Positions 17,615-26,757 of a stretch of 64,000 nt of DNA are shown piece by piece. This DNA comes from Chloroflexus sp. Y-396-1 (lineage in GTDB: Bacteria; Chloroflexota; Chloroflexia; Chloroflexales; Chloroflexaceae), in the NCBI RefSeq assembly GCF_000516515.1, contig NZ_KI911784.1, positions 4,192,633-4,256,632 on the forward strand, in the 5' to 3' direction. The notes beneath the pieces were generated by a model that worked only from the letters and a program-made list of their open reading frames with translations, did no database searches and was not told the origin of the DNA. Each line of letters opens with the position of its first letter. The first letter of the stretch is position 1. The position numbers and the translations under genes are program-made.

Positions 17615-18388
17615 ATGTACATTTTGGTCACGAACGACGATGGCTACCAGAGTCCAGGTTTGGTGGCGCTACGGGCAGTGCTTAGCGAGATTGGTGAAGT
17701 GGTGGTGGTTGCCCCTGACCGTAACTGGAGCGCTGCCGGTCATTATCGGAAGTTATTCGATCCGTTACGGGCTTGGGAAGGTACTTTAAGTGATGGTTCA
17801 CCGGCACTGATTTGTGATGGTACACCAGCCGACTGTGTGGCCCTGGCCGTAATGGGACTTCTCGACCGTAAGCCCGATCTGGTTGTGTCGGGGATTAATC
17901 TGGGGGCGAATCTCGGTACCGATCTTCTCTATTCGGGGACGGTGGCAGCGGCGATGGAAGCTCTCGTCTTTGGTATTCCGGGACTAGCCGTATCGCAGGT
18001 GCGCCCTAAAGATGGGAAGTGGGATTTCGGAGCGGCACAAGTAGCAGTGCGGCATTTGGTAACGCTGATCCGTGAGCGCGGCCTGCCGGCAGAGATTCTG
18101 TTAAATTTGAACATTCCGCCAGTTGCCCCAACCGAATTGCGCGGGATCAGGGTGGGTCGTCTGGGGCGCCGGGTCTACCGCGATGCGCTGGTCGTGCGCT
18201 ACGACCCACGGGGCCGACCGTATTACTGGATCGATGGCGCTGAACCGGAAGATCATTACGAAGATGGTACCGATATTGCTGCGATCAGTGATGGCTATGC
18301 AAGCCTGACACCGGTACAGATGGATTTGACCAGTCATCGCTGGTTAGACGAGCTGCGTCATTGGGAGTGGGATGGCAAGCGTTTATGA
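17615..18388 (+). CDS. surE: 5'-nucleotidase SurE
   Basis: 257 residues from ATG 17615, with GGAG in the end of the VWA gene. SurE removes phosphate from nucleoside monophosphates in the cytoplasm. The metal-binding start MYILVTNDDGYQSPGL, APDRNWSAAGH, GTPADCV and SGINLGANLGTDLLYSGTV are the family signatures. The Ser-rich SA-GH segment is somewhat altered from the usual QSG form (WSAAGH). The C-terminal half is of normal length. Confidence 0.93.
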   Translation: MYILVTNDDGYQSPGLVALRAVLSEIGEVVVVAPDRNWSAAGHYRKLFDPLRAWEGTLSDGSPALICDGTPADCVALAVMGLLDRKPDLVVSGINLGANLGTDLLYSGTVAAAMEALVFGIPGLAVSQVRPKDGKWDFGAAQVAVRHLVTLIRERGLPAEILLNLNIPPVAPTELRGIRVGRLGRRVYRDALVVRYDPRGRPYYWIDGAEPEDHYEDGTDIAAISDGYASLTPVQMDLTSHRWLDELRHWEWDGKRL

Positions 18389-18699
18389 ATGTGAGAAAAA
18401 GGGCCGCCCACTCATCTTCACCTGGAGAGGGTTAAAGAAGCAGGCTCCCAACCTATCTACAGCACGTGCGAGAACGTGCAGCTTCCTGCTCTGAGGTGCT
18501 CTGCAACTGGGTTCTTGTTATCTTATGCAAGTCACGGCATTGGGCAAGCCGGGTTCTCTCCCCTCCGCGTGAGGGGCGTGCTGGGGCCTGAAGGGGTGAT
18601 GTAAGCAGGGGTGGGGGTGATGGTGTGCTGATGCGCCAACTTATGGGTTCAGTCGTGCCCTTCACGACGCGGGCCGGAGGCCCACGCTCCCAGGCAAAT
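18389..18699. other. Gene-free spacer with a REP-like element
   Basis: No coding frame is supported. A REP-like element occupies about 18664-18694 (GCGGGCC, GGAGG, CCCACGCTCC). Confidence 0.6.
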
Positions 18700-19419
18700 T
18701 CATAATACTACTTCAAGCCATTGCGCCTCAGCACAAGCGCGTACTCCCCAGCCGAGGCGGCCGGTTGGACGAACAATTGCGTACTGATTGTCGATCCAAA
18801 TGACCAGACTAAGCGGGCCACGCGGTGAGGGCGCGCGCAGAATGGACTGACCGTCAACCAGTAATTCACTTTCGCTTACCTCCCAGCGAATCTCGTAGTC
18901 GTGCCACTGCGCGATGTCTTGAGGTACGACTGCTTCGGCGATACCGGCAGCGCGTTGGATAGAAGGCCAGAGCCGACGGTAGATCGGGGGCAGGTTGAGG
19001 AGCGGTACGATGAGCGGCGCAAGGGGTAGCCACTTAAGGGCTGCCGGGCGGCCGGTGTCGATGGTTGCTGCTTTCCAACCGTGACCGGGAATGCCCATTG
19101 CCAGCGACATGTCGTGAGGCGCTGCCCCGAAGAAGAACCAGATGGCTTGCGGCATCCGGGGTGGCCAGGCCCATGGGTAGCTCCACAGGCCAAAGCCGGC
19201 AGTGCCGATCAGTTTTGTAACCGGATGCGATGCGCGAGCACGAAGGCGTAGGGTGAACGGCGGCCATAGTGAACGGGCCGGGCCTGGTCGTCGCCCGAAG
19301 TCGTCGAGCTGAGCGTTCCGATACCGGTCGGCCGGGCCAGGTGGTCGGATGAGCCGCAGGCCGGTTGCAGTCTGAATAACCCCTGCTCCGCCGCTGCATC
19401 GTGGACGTAAGTACCACAT
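18700..19419 (-). CDS. Hypothetical protein, possible jelly-roll/concanavalin-like fold
   Basis: 239 residues, Trp- and Pro-rich, with no ribosome site that I can see at the ATG (19419). Segments such as FTLRLRARASHPV, GTAGFGLWSYPW, AIWFFFGAAPHDM and WHDYEIRWEVSESELLVDGQ, together with LSLVIWIDNQYA at the end, look like the beta-strand pattern of LamG/GH16-like sandwich domains. Catalytic Glu residues typical of GH16 are not evident. A Leu/Pro-rich segment in the middle (LPLAPLIVPLLNLPPIYRR) may be membrane-contacting. Next to the 3-HP block but separated from it by 284 bp. Function unknown. Confidence 0.65.
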   Translation of the reverse strand: MWYLRPRCSGGAGVIQTATGLRLIRPPGPADRYRNAQLDDFGRRPGPARSLWPPFTLRLRARASHPVTKLIGTAGFGLWSYPWAWPPRMPQAIWFFFGAAPHDMSLAMGIPGHGWKAATIDTGRPAALKWLPLAPLIVPLLNLPPIYRRLWPSIQRAAGIAEAVVPQDIAQWHDYEIRWEVSESELLVDGQSILRAPSPRGPLSLVIWIDNQYAIVRPTGRLGWGVRACAEAQWLEVVL

Positions 19420-19703
19420 ATGACTACCGAAATGACAGAGAGTGCAGAGGTTTGTTCACACCATAGGGTTCCTAGATTGCATGTTACACCTTATCTCTCC
19501 TGGCGCGCCGACAATGGCCATCACCGTATCGGTAGGGGCAGGTGTTCCAACCCTGCCCCAACGGCGTTCTCCCAAGACAAGCGCGGGGTTAACGGCTGCC
19601 AGCGCCGGATGCGGGCCAGAGGCCCGCGCTCTCAGGAAAAAGGTACGCTTAATCCTCTGTGCCACTGGCGTGAGCATTCCTGTCGAGCCACGCCAAATCC
19701 CGC
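19420..19703. other. Spacer with degenerate palindromes
   Basis: Holds GGGGCAGGTGTTCCAACCCTGCCCC (imperfect copy of the GGGCGGGTT type, about 19535-19559) and a REP-like element at 19609-19636. No gene is supported. Confidence 0.55.
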
Positions 19704-20762
19704 TTATCCTCGTCGTGGCATCAACACCGTATAATCAAAATCGAGTACCACTGCCGGATCGTAGTTTCCTTCCGCATCCCGATACGGAAAATCGTGACAC
19801 GGGCGATCCTTGGTGGCGACGGTGCGTATCCGCAGCGCACCAATATCCGTTCGCCCCGGAATTTCCATTTTGGCGAGGATTTCCGACCAGGCGTAGATGG
19901 TGTCGCCGGCGAAACTGGGGTTGGTGTGGCGACCGCTGTTAATGGCAGCAATGCTCAGCGCGTTAGCCAGACCGTTGAACGAGAGCGAACGGGCCAGACT
20001 GATGATGTGCCCGCCATAAACGATTCGGCGTCCGAACCGCCCTTCGCGTTCAACGTGGAGATTGAAGTGAACCCGCGCTGTGTTCTGGTAAAGCCGGGTA
20101 GCCTGCATATGTTCGGCTTCTTCAATCGTCACGCCATCGACGTGATCGATCTTCTCACCAACCTCGTAGTCTTCCCACAGGTAGGTGCTGCCGGCATGAT
20201 CCAGATTGTACGTAGCAGGTGATACCTGATAGGGTACGGTCAATTGATCAACCGGCACCGAATCGGGTAGCGTCGGTACAACCGGTTCGGGCGCCGGTGC
20301 GTTGAGGTCGCGCTTGCGTACCATCACCCAGCGAGTGTATTCGAGCACCATCTCACCACGCTGATTAGTCCCAACCGAATGCACATACACCACGCCGGTT
20401 TTGCCGTCTTTGTTTTGGCGGAGACCAATGACGGTTGAGGTGGTCGAAAGGGTATCGCCGGGATAGACGATGGCCCCAAAGCGACCTCCGGCGTAGCCGA
20501 GATTGGCAATGGCGTTGAGTGAAATATCGGGGACAGTCTTGCCAAACACGATATGGAAAACGAGCAGACTATCGAGCGGCGCTCGCGCTAAGCCAAGCGC
20601 CTGGGCAAACGGGGTTGATGAGGTCAGTGCAAAGCGGGAACCGTAGAGCGATGTGTAGAGCGCCACATCGCCCTCGGTGACGGTACGTGGTGTCGCATGC
20701 ACAATTGTTTGCCCGACGCGAAAATCCTCGAAGAAGTTACCGGGATTGGTCTTGACACTCAT
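19704..20762 (-). CDS. mch: Mesaconyl-C1-CoA hydratase (beta-methylmalyl-CoA dehydratase)
   Basis: 352 residues; ATG 20762 follows AAGGAGA. Mch dehydrates beta-methylmalyl-CoA to mesaconyl-C1-CoA in the second loop of the 3-HP bi-cycle. The protein is a double hot-dog MaoC-like dehydratase: the first half starts NPGNFFEDFRVGQTIVHATP, and the second has YEVGEKIDHVDGVTIEEAEH, FGRRIVYGGHIISLARSLSF and NPSFAGDTIYAWSEI. It follows mcl by 29 bp in the same direction, so its substrate is made by the product of the upstream gene. Assignment rests on family plus the unmistakable cluster context. Confidence 0.93.
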   Translation of the reverse strand: MSVKTNPGNFFEDFRVGQTIVHATPRTVTEGDVALYTSLYGSRFALTSSTPFAQALGLARAPLDSLLVFHIVFGKTVPDISLNAIANLGYAGGRFGAIVYPGDTLSTTSTVIGLRQNKDGKTGVVYVHSVGTNQRGEMVLEYTRWVMVRKRDLNAPAPEPVVPTLPDSVPVDQLTVPYQVSPATYNLDHAGSTYLWEDYEVGEKIDHVDGVTIEEAEHMQATRLYQNTARVHFNLHVEREGRFGRRIVYGGHIISLARSLSFNGLANALSIAAINSGRHTNPSFAGDTIYAWSEILAKMEIPGRTDIGALRIRTVATKDRPCHDFPYRDAEGNYDPAVVLDFDYTVLMPRRG

Positions 20763-20791
20763 CCCTTATCTCCTTTTGCGCAAGCGCAGCA

Positions 20792-21838
20792 CTAGAAGCC
20801 GTATGCCTTCGCCAGTTCGGGGTCTTTTTTCGCAATCATGCGGGCCAGATCGACAATGACCTTGGCTTGCTTCCAAGTTGCGTCATCTTGCATCTTGCCG
20901 TCGATCATCGCTACTCCCGAACCATCGGGCATCGCTTCGAGAATCCGTTTGGCAAACAATACTTCATTCACATCAGGGCTGAAGACGCGCTTGGCAATCG
21001 GAATCTGGTTGGGCGCCAGTGACCATGCGCCGGTACAGCCGAGCAGGAAAGCGTTGCGGAACTGGGCTTCGCAGGCTGCTTCGTCTTTGATGTCACCAAA
21101 CGGGCCATAGAAGGCGCGCAGGCCGTGCGCGACGGCGACATCAACCATGCGGGCAATTGTGTAGTGCCACAGGTCTTGCTGGTAGAAGGGCCGTTCGGTC
21201 TGGCCTTCTTGGGGGTCGGCGAGAACGCCGTAGAATGGGTGCCCGCCGCCGACGCGCGTCGTCTTCATACCACGTGAAGCAGCCAGATCGGCTGGGCCGA
21301 GGCTGAAACCGTGCATGCGGGGGCTAGCGCCGGCAATTGCCTCCAGATTGACCATACCCTGGGCGGTTTCGAGCAGCGCATGGATCAGGATCGGTTTCTG
21401 GATGTGGTATTTGGCTTCGAGCAAGGCCAAAAATTGATCAACAAAGTGAATATCCCATGGGCCTTCAACTTTGGGGATCATGATTACATCGAGTTTGTTC
21501 CCTACCGCAGCGACGATTTCGGTGATGTCGTCGAGTACCCATGGGCTGTTGAGTGCATTCACCCGTACCCAGAGCGCAGTATCGCCAAAATCGGTATTGC
21601 GCACAACTTCGATGAAGCCGGCGCGAGCCGCCTCTTTGGCGTCTACCGGAATGGCATCTTCGAGATTACCGCAGAGAACGTCTACCTGTTTGGCGACTTC
21701 AGGAATGCGGGCACGAATCTTTTCAACGTGGGGCGGGAAGAAGTGAACGACTCGTTCGGGACGCACCGGTAGTTCGCGAATGGGTTGCGGTGCGCCGATA
21801 GCGAGAGGGTTGTAGAAGTTGCGGGGTAGTTTGTGCAT
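20792..21838 (-). CDS. mcl: Trifunctional malyl-CoA / beta-methylmalyl-CoA / citramalyl-CoA lyase
   Basis: 348 residues of the CitE/HpcH aldolase family; ATG 21838 follows GAGGAGG. Mcl cleaves malyl-CoA to acetyl-CoA and glyoxylate, joins glyoxylate with propionyl-CoA, and cleaves citramalyl-CoA to acetyl-CoA and pyruvate. Visible family parts are [47 protein letters not shown] (metal Glu) and [13 protein letters not shown] (metal Asp). It lies between mct and mch, separated by 56 and 29 bp, and is very likely co-transcribed with them. Cytoplasmic, Mg-dependent. Confidence 0.94.
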   Translation of the reverse strand: MHKLPRNFYNPLAIGAPQPIRELPVRPERVVHFFPPHVEKIRARIPEVAKQVDVLCGNLEDAIPVDAKEAARAGFIEVVRNTDFGDTALWVRVNALNSPWVLDDITEIVAAVGNKLDVIMIPKVEGPWDIHFVDQFLALLEAKYHIQKPILIHALLETAQGMVNLEAIAGASPRMHGFSLGPADLAASRGMKTTRVGGGHPFYGVLADPQEGQTERPFYQQDLWHYTIARMVDVAVAHGLRAFYGPFGDIKDEAACEAQFRNAFLLGCTGAWSLAPNQIPIAKRVFSPDVNEVLFAKRILEAMPDGSGVAMIDGKMQDDATWKQAKVIVDLARMIAKKDPELAKAYGF

Positions 21839-21894
21839 ACATCCTCCTCTGATACAATTATGAAGGGTGTCGTACTCTCATCGCAGAAAAGCAA

Positions 21895-23121
21895 TTATCG
21901 TCCGTCTGGTCCGGCCACGATGCCTTCGTCGTGCAAGCGACCCACTTCCCCTTCGCTCAGGCCAAGCACCTCAAGCAAAATCTCGTCGGTGTGTTCGCCA
22001 AGGCGCGGCGCAGGTTGCGCAGGCAGCCGTGGTACCTGACTGAAATCGAGCGGTGAGGCTGGCATCAGATAGCTCCCGATACCGGGCTGTTCGACCATCG
22101 CGAACATCGGGTTGTCGGTTGAACAATCGGGGTCCTGAGCAATCGCTTCGCGTACTGTGCGGTATGGTGCCCAAGTAACCTGGTGCTGCTCGAAGATGCG
22201 GCGTACTTCCGCAAGGGTACGGGCGTGGAACCAGGGTTCGAGCAGCGCAGCAATTTCGTGGCGGGCGCGGAATCGGTCGCCTTCCTCATCCATGTTAAGA
22301 CCGAGACGTTCGCCCAGGGCCTGAAATGCAGCCGTCAGACCGGTTGCTTTGCCCAGAGCTTTCCACTGCGAGCTGGTCAGACCAACCACCATCACCCGCT
22401 TACCGTCAAGGGTCTCGAAATCGCGACCAAATGCGCCGTAGAGATAGTTTCCCTGTTTAGGGCGGTCGGTATCGTTGATCATCACCTCGGCGATCATACC
22501 CAGGTGACCGATCATCGCCAAACCAACATCTTTGAGTGCGATTTTGACCAGTTGCCCTTCGCCGGTTAAGCGCCGGTGACGTTCGGCAGCCAGGAGGCCG
22601 AGCGCGATCATCTGGCCGGTCACAATATCCCAGGCCGGTAAGACATGGTTGACGACATCGGGTGAAGTGACCGGCCCCGTCATAAACGGCAGCCCGAGCT
22701 GCGGATTAACCGTGTAATCTACTTCCGAGCCGCCGTCCCGTCGTCCAACCAGGTTGACCATAATGAGATCGGCACGGTGCTGTTTGAGATGGTCGTAGCT
22801 AAGCCAGCCACGGGCCGGAAAGTTGGTGATGAACAGACCAGCATTCTCGCCGGGCGCACAGATGAGCTGCGTGAGCAGCTCTTGCCCGCGCGGATGGCGG
22901 ATGTCAATCGCAATTGATCGTTTGCCCTTATTAAGCCCGGCCCAGAACAAACTATGTTTGCCATCGAGGGTGACCGGCCAGCGTTTGTAATCTAGCCCGC
23001 CTCCAATTGGATCGAAGCGAATGACATCGGCTCCTAGTTGCGCCAGTGTCATGCCGCCGAGCGGCGCAGCAACGAAAGCTGAACCTTCAACCACTCGCAA
23101 ACCGTGCAAAATACCGTTCAT
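21895..23121 (-). CDS. mct: Mesaconyl-CoA C1-C4 CoA transferase
   Basis: 408 residues, family III (CaiB/BaiF) CoA transferase. Mct moves CoA within mesaconyl-CoA from C1 to C4 without release of free acid. The fold markers are the start LRVVEGSAFVAAPLGGMTLAQLGADVIRF, and LPAWDIVTGQM, which carries the presumed catalytic Asp. It is clearly more distant from SmtA and SmtB than they are from each other, as expected for the intramolecular enzyme. ATG 23121 has GAGGA upstream. Mch, the supplier of its substrate, is encoded two genes downstream. Confidence 0.92.
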   Translation of the reverse strand: MNGILHGLRVVEGSAFVAAPLGGMTLAQLGADVIRFDPIGGGLDYKRWPVTLDGKHSLFWAGLNKGKRSIAIDIRHPRGQELLTQLICAPGENAGLFITNFPARGWLSYDHLKQHRADLIMVNLVGRRDGGSEVDYTVNPQLGLPFMTGPVTSPDVVNHVLPAWDIVTGQMIALGLLAAERHRRLTGEGQLVKIALKDVGLAMIGHLGMIAEVMINDTDRPKQGNYLYGAFGRDFETLDGKRVMVVGLTSSQWKALGKATGLTAAFQALGERLGLNMDEEGDRFRARHEIAALLEPWFHARTLAEVRRIFEQHQVTWAPYRTVREAIAQDPDCSTDNPMFAMVEQPGIGSYLMPASPLDFSQVPRLPAQPAPRLGEHTDEILLEVLGLSEGEVGRLHDEGIVAGPDGR

Positions 23122-23420
23122 GCGTCTTCCTCATCACAGCACGCTGTTATCGTCATACGAATACCTTTGCGACATCGTCGCGAGGACGGTGGTAGATTCG
23201 CACGTAGCCGTACACGTCGGCTGCGCGTGGACCCGGCTGGGTCGCTCGTTCGTGCACTTCCTCGAGCAGAACCGGAGAGATAGGCACCAGCGATGGATGT
23301 CGTGAGCAGGTGTGAAGCAGGAACCCACGACCATCCCATCTACACTTCACCCTACGCCGGGTAGCGGAAACCGTCTGGCAAGACATTCCCGGTGTGTATG
23401 GGGTATCTGCCGGTATCACC
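23122..23420. other. 299-bp spacer between smtB and mct
   Basis: No gene, clear terminator or strong promoter is seen. The short frames here lack ribosome sites. Confidence 0.5.
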
Positions 23421-24638
23421 CTAAATCACCCGCTTCGCCCGTAACTCACCAATTTCTGTTTCGCTCATTCCCAGCCATTCCTTGAGCACCTCTTCCGTGT
23501 GTTCACCAAGTTTCGGGCCGAGGGTGCGAATACTGCCAGGCGTTTCGGAGAGCTTGGGCACAACGTTCGGCATGATCAGCGTTTCACCAATATCTTCGGC
23601 ATCAATCGCAACCAGATTGCGCCGGGCGTGAACGTGGCGATCACCGAAAAAGTCGGCAATGTCGTTGAGCGGCGCGGCTGGCGTGGCCGTTGCGTAGCAT
23701 CGCTCAAGCACTTCAGCGCGAGTCAGCGAGCTACACCAGTCACGAACAATCTCGTTTACATCACTGGCGTGTGCCAGACGTACCTTCTGGTCGCCGTAGA
23801 CACTCGATGACGCCAGTTCCGGGCGCCCCATTGCATTCGCCAGGCGCGCAAAGAGTTTGTCGGTCGCACACGAAATCGCGACCCACTTACCGTCTTTCGT
23901 CTGGAAGTGACCGTGCGGACAGGCAAATTCGTTATAGTGCGATCCGTGGCGCTCACGCACTTTGCGATACATGCCGTAGGCTGGCACCAGCTCGTCACTA
24001 CAGCGGAAGACCGACTCGTACAATGCGGCATCAACGTACTGGCCACATCCGGTCTGCTCACGGTAACGCAAGGCCAGCAAAACCCCAATACAACCGTAGA
24101 GGCCGGTCATGTAGTCGGCGAGGGTGGTTGAACCCGGTGTTACCGGCGTGCCTCTGGGCATGCCGGCCAGATACGCAATACCGCCCACGGCGTGGGCAAT
24201 ACGGGCAAAGCCGGGGCGATCACGATAGGGGCCGGTCTGGCCGTAGCCGGTCACCCGTAGCATAATCAGCCGTGGATTAATCTTATGCAATACCTCCCAA
24301 CCTAGTCCCCACTTTTCGAGCGTGCCCGGACGAAAGTTTTCACAGAGTACGTCAGCCTGCGCAATCAGTTCTTTGAATACCCGCGCCCCGTCAGGATGTT
24401 GGAGGTTGAGCGTCACCGAGCGCTTGTTGCGCGACTCGCTCAGCCAGGTCAACGTATCGCCGCGGGAAGTGGGGGTACCGAAGCGACGTAACGCATCGCC
24501 GCCGATAGGATGTTCCACCTTCAAAACGTCGGCGCCAAACTCACCGAGTAATGTAGCACAAAACGGCGCGGCAATTACCGTCGCCGCATCAATAACCTTG
24601 ATTCCGGCCAGAGGTAATGTTGTTGTAGTTTCGCCCAT
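23421..24638 (-). CDS. smtB: Succinyl-CoA:L-malate CoA-transferase, B subunit
   Basis: 405 residues from ATG 24638, which has GAGGTG 7 nt upstream; the frame is open a further 42 codons but without protein-like sequence. SmtAB transfers CoA from succinyl-CoA to malate, giving malyl-CoA for Mcl. The family III pattern is clear: [64 protein letters not shown], and [12 protein letters not shown] with the catalytic Asp. It closely resembles SmtA over its whole length, consistent with an origin by duplication. It lies 299 bp before mct and 452 bp after smtA. Confidence 0.93.
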   Translation of the reverse strand: MGETTTTLPLAGIKVIDAATVIAAPFCATLLGEFGADVLKVEHPIGGDALRRFGTPTSRGDTLTWLSESRNKRSVTLNLQHPDGARVFKELIAQADVLCENFRPGTLEKWGLGWEVLHKINPRLIMLRVTGYGQTGPYRDRPGFARIAHAVGGIAYLAGMPRGTPVTPGSTTLADYMTGLYGCIGVLLALRYREQTGCGQYVDAALYESVFRCSDELVPAYGMYRKVRERHGSHYNEFACPHGHFQTKDGKWVAISCATDKLFARLANAMGRPELASSSVYGDQKVRLAHASDVNEIVRDWCSSLTRAEVLERCYATATPAAPLNDIADFFGDRHVHARRNLVAIDAEDIGETLIMPNVVPKLSETPGSIRTLGPKLGEHTEEVLKEWLGMSETEIGELRAKRVI

Positions 24639-24740
24639 GCGTTTCACCTCAATGTTATGAACGTGTTCAGCGTCTGGTATGGAAACTTCACTTTCGCCTC
24701 GGCCTCCTTCCCCGGCTATATGAACGAGGAAGAAGGAGTC

Positions 24741-24840
24741 AGTACAGGCAACTAAAGGAAACATCTGGTCAATTGTGTTGGCCCAAAGCTACTTCCCAAG
24801 GTCCTAGTACAGGCAATCCGTAGGACGGGAACATCTGGTC
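24741..24840. repeat. Direct repeat in the smtA-smtB spacer
   Basis: AGTACAGGCA followed about 10-15 bp later by ACATCTGGTC occurs twice, at 24741-24770 and 24806-24840. The pair lies about 100-200 bp upstream of smtB. It may be a regulator site or simply decayed duplicated DNA. Confidence 0.5.
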
Positions 24841-24928
24841 GCCCTCTTTCCTCTGCCTGCACACTACCTCCACAAAGGAGAGTGGTGGCAAATGGGCCGT
24901 GTACCTGAACAGTGCTTCTACTGCCTGG

Positions 24929-24955
24929 GAGCGCGGGCCAGCAGCCCGCGTACCA
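24929..24955. repeat. REP-like element in the smtA-smtB spacer
   Basis: GCGGGCC, AGC, AGCCCGCG, TACC: a slightly decayed copy of the common REP type. The whole spacer 24639-25090 contains no supported gene. Confidence 0.65.
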
Positions 24956-25090
24956 GTATGGAGGAAGCGCTACACCGCTCTTGCCGAGGCGAGGTGGGCA
25001 TGCAGATGTCGCCAGGTGTGCTTGGTCAGCTTCTCGGCGCAGCGTTGCAAACCGTCTGGCAACTTCATCTTTCCCTCGGCGCCCTCCCGC

Positions 25091-26458
25091 TTAAATAATC
25101 TTGCGACTGCGCAATTGCTTGATCTCTTCCGCCGAAATATCGAGCAGCTCACGTAGCACCTCGTAAGTCGCATTGCCCAGTGGTGGGCCGAGGTTGGTAA
25201 TTCGACCTGGCGTCTCGGATAGGGTCGGAATCACATTCGGCACGACGACCTCACCGATACCTTCGGCTTCGATACGGGCAAAGTTGCCACGGGCCTGGAA
25301 ATGCTCATCGTTGAACATATCGGCAACACTGTTCAATGGGCCAACCGGCACCTCTTTTTCAAGACAGCGCCGCATCACTTCATCACGGGTCAGTGAACCA
25401 ACCCATTCGATAGTGATCTGGTTCACGACGTCACGGGCGGCCAGTCGCTTGCGCTGATCGCCGTACATCTCCGGTGCGGCCAGCTCTGGTCGTTCCATCG
25501 CCTCGGCCAATCGTTCAAACATCTTATCGGTCGTACAGGCGATAGCAACCCACTTACCATCTTTGGTGCGGAAGTGACCGTGTGGTACGGCAATAAAGCT
25601 GCCTGCGCCCTCACGCTCACGAATCTTGCCGAACAGGCCATACGCCGGGGCAATCTCATCGAGGATGCGGAACACCGCCTCGTAGATACCAACATCGATC
25701 AACTGTCCCCGGCCGGTCTTCTCGCGGTGACGGAGAGCAATCAGAATCCCAATTGCGCCAAACAGACTGGCGATGTAGTCTCCCAGCGGGGCAGTGCCTG
25801 GCAACACAGGCGTTTCGCCGGGGAAGCCGGCCAGGTACGAGAGGCCGCTGAAGGCATGGGCGATATGGGCAAACCCCGAGCGACGCCGGTATGGGCCAGT
25901 CTGACCATACCCAGATACGCGCAGCATAATCAGGCCGGGATTGGTCGCCTGCAACACCGGCCAGCTCAGGCCCCACTCTTCCATCGTGCCGGGGCGAAAG
26001 TTCTCGATCAGAATGTCTGACTTCGCAACCAGTTTGAGAAAGAGCGCCACTCCTTCTTTCTGCCGCAGATCAATTGTTACCGACTTCCGATTGCGCGCCT
26101 CGCTCAGCCAGGCGAGTGTCGCATCGTGACGAGCAGTGGCGGTGCCGAAACGACGCATCGGGTCGCCGCCAATCGGGTGCTCAACCTTGAGCACTTCGGC
26201 GCCGAACTCACCCAGAATTGATGCCGCATACGGGCCGGCCAGGAAATTGCCAACGTCGATTACCCGAATCCCACTGAGCGGCAACCGCTCTTGACCGGGT
26301 ATCGGTAACGGTTGCGGATCGCGTACCGGTGACGGATGGTCGCTATCAGCCTGCGCGTCGCCTGAATCGGGTCGTGGTGTGGTAAGGATGGTACTGTCTG
26401 CGGTTGGTGTTTCAGTGGTCTGATCGGCTGATCTGTTCAGGCGTGAACCTTTTGGCAT
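25091..26458 (-). CDS. smtA: Succinyl-CoA:L-malate CoA-transferase, A subunit
   Basis: 455 residues; ATG 26458 follows GAGAGGGA. Like SmtB it is a family III CoA transferase: [71 protein letters not shown], and [12 protein letters not shown] with the catalytic Asp. It differs from SmtB by an N-terminal Thr/Pro/Asp-rich extension of about 55 residues that looks disordered. It is the first gene of the minus-strand 3-HP block, reading away from meh, with a shared 299-bp control region between them. Confidence 0.93.
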   Translation of the reverse strand: MPKGSRLNRSADQTTETPTADSTILTTPRPDSGDAQADSDHPSPVRDPQPLPIPGQERLPLSGIRVIDVGNFLAGPYAASILGEFGAEVLKVEHPIGGDPMRRFGTATARHDATLAWLSEARNRKSVTIDLRQKEGVALFLKLVAKSDILIENFRPGTMEEWGLSWPVLQATNPGLIMLRVSGYGQTGPYRRRSGFAHIAHAFSGLSYLAGFPGETPVLPGTAPLGDYIASLFGAIGILIALRHREKTGRGQLIDVGIYEAVFRILDEIAPAYGLFGKIREREGAGSFIAVPHGHFRTKDGKWVAIACTTDKMFERLAEAMERPELAAPEMYGDQRKRLAARDVVNQITIEWVGSLTRDEVMRRCLEKEVPVGPLNSVADMFNDEHFQARGNFARIEAEGIGEVVVPNVIPTLSETPGRITNLGPPLGNATYEVLRELLDISAEEIKQLRSRKII

Positions 26459-26583
26459 CGTTTTATCCCTCTCCTCACAGCATTGTAAACAGCAAAAAAC
26501 CCATCACGCCGCCCTGGCTACAATAAGGCCACCATGGCCGCCTGTCTCTAGCCCAAGATATGAAATCAAAACTGCGTATTTAT

Positions 26584-26612
26584 AACATAGCACAAAAGCA
26601 AAACCTGTGCAA
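26584..26612 (-). promoter_or_regulatory. Promoter candidate for smtA and the minus-strand 3-HP genes
   Basis: On the minus strand TTGCAC (26612-26607), 17 bp, then TATGTT (26589-26584). It lies about 126 bp before the smtA start in AT-rich DNA. Confidence 0.5.
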
Positions 26613-26646
26613 TTACCGGTTTGCAAGAGTTAACTGTGAGTTAATA

Positions 26647-26660
26647 TAAGTAAATACTTA
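26647..26660. promoter_or_regulatory. Perfect palindrome between smtA and meh, operator candidate
   Basis: TAAGTA-AA-TACTTA, 14 bp, in the divergent control region. GAGTTAA also occurs twice just before it (26627-26645). It sits between the two opposed promoter candidates and could be bound by one regulator of both directions. Confidence 0.4.
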
Positions 26661-26691
26661 CCTCTCCTTGCTGATAAATGGTGTATTCAAA

Positions 26692-26700
26692 TGGTATAAT
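26692..26700 (+). promoter_or_regulatory. Extended -10 promoter candidate for meh
   Basis: TGGTATAAT matches the extended -10 form TGnTATAAT exactly. The expected transcript start near 26707 leaves a leader of about 50 nt holding the AAGGAGGT site at 26740. Confidence 0.55.
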
Positions 26701-26757
26701 ATGCCCATTCCGCTGATCAAACGTATCAATATCTGGTGTAAAGGAGGTCAATTGACC

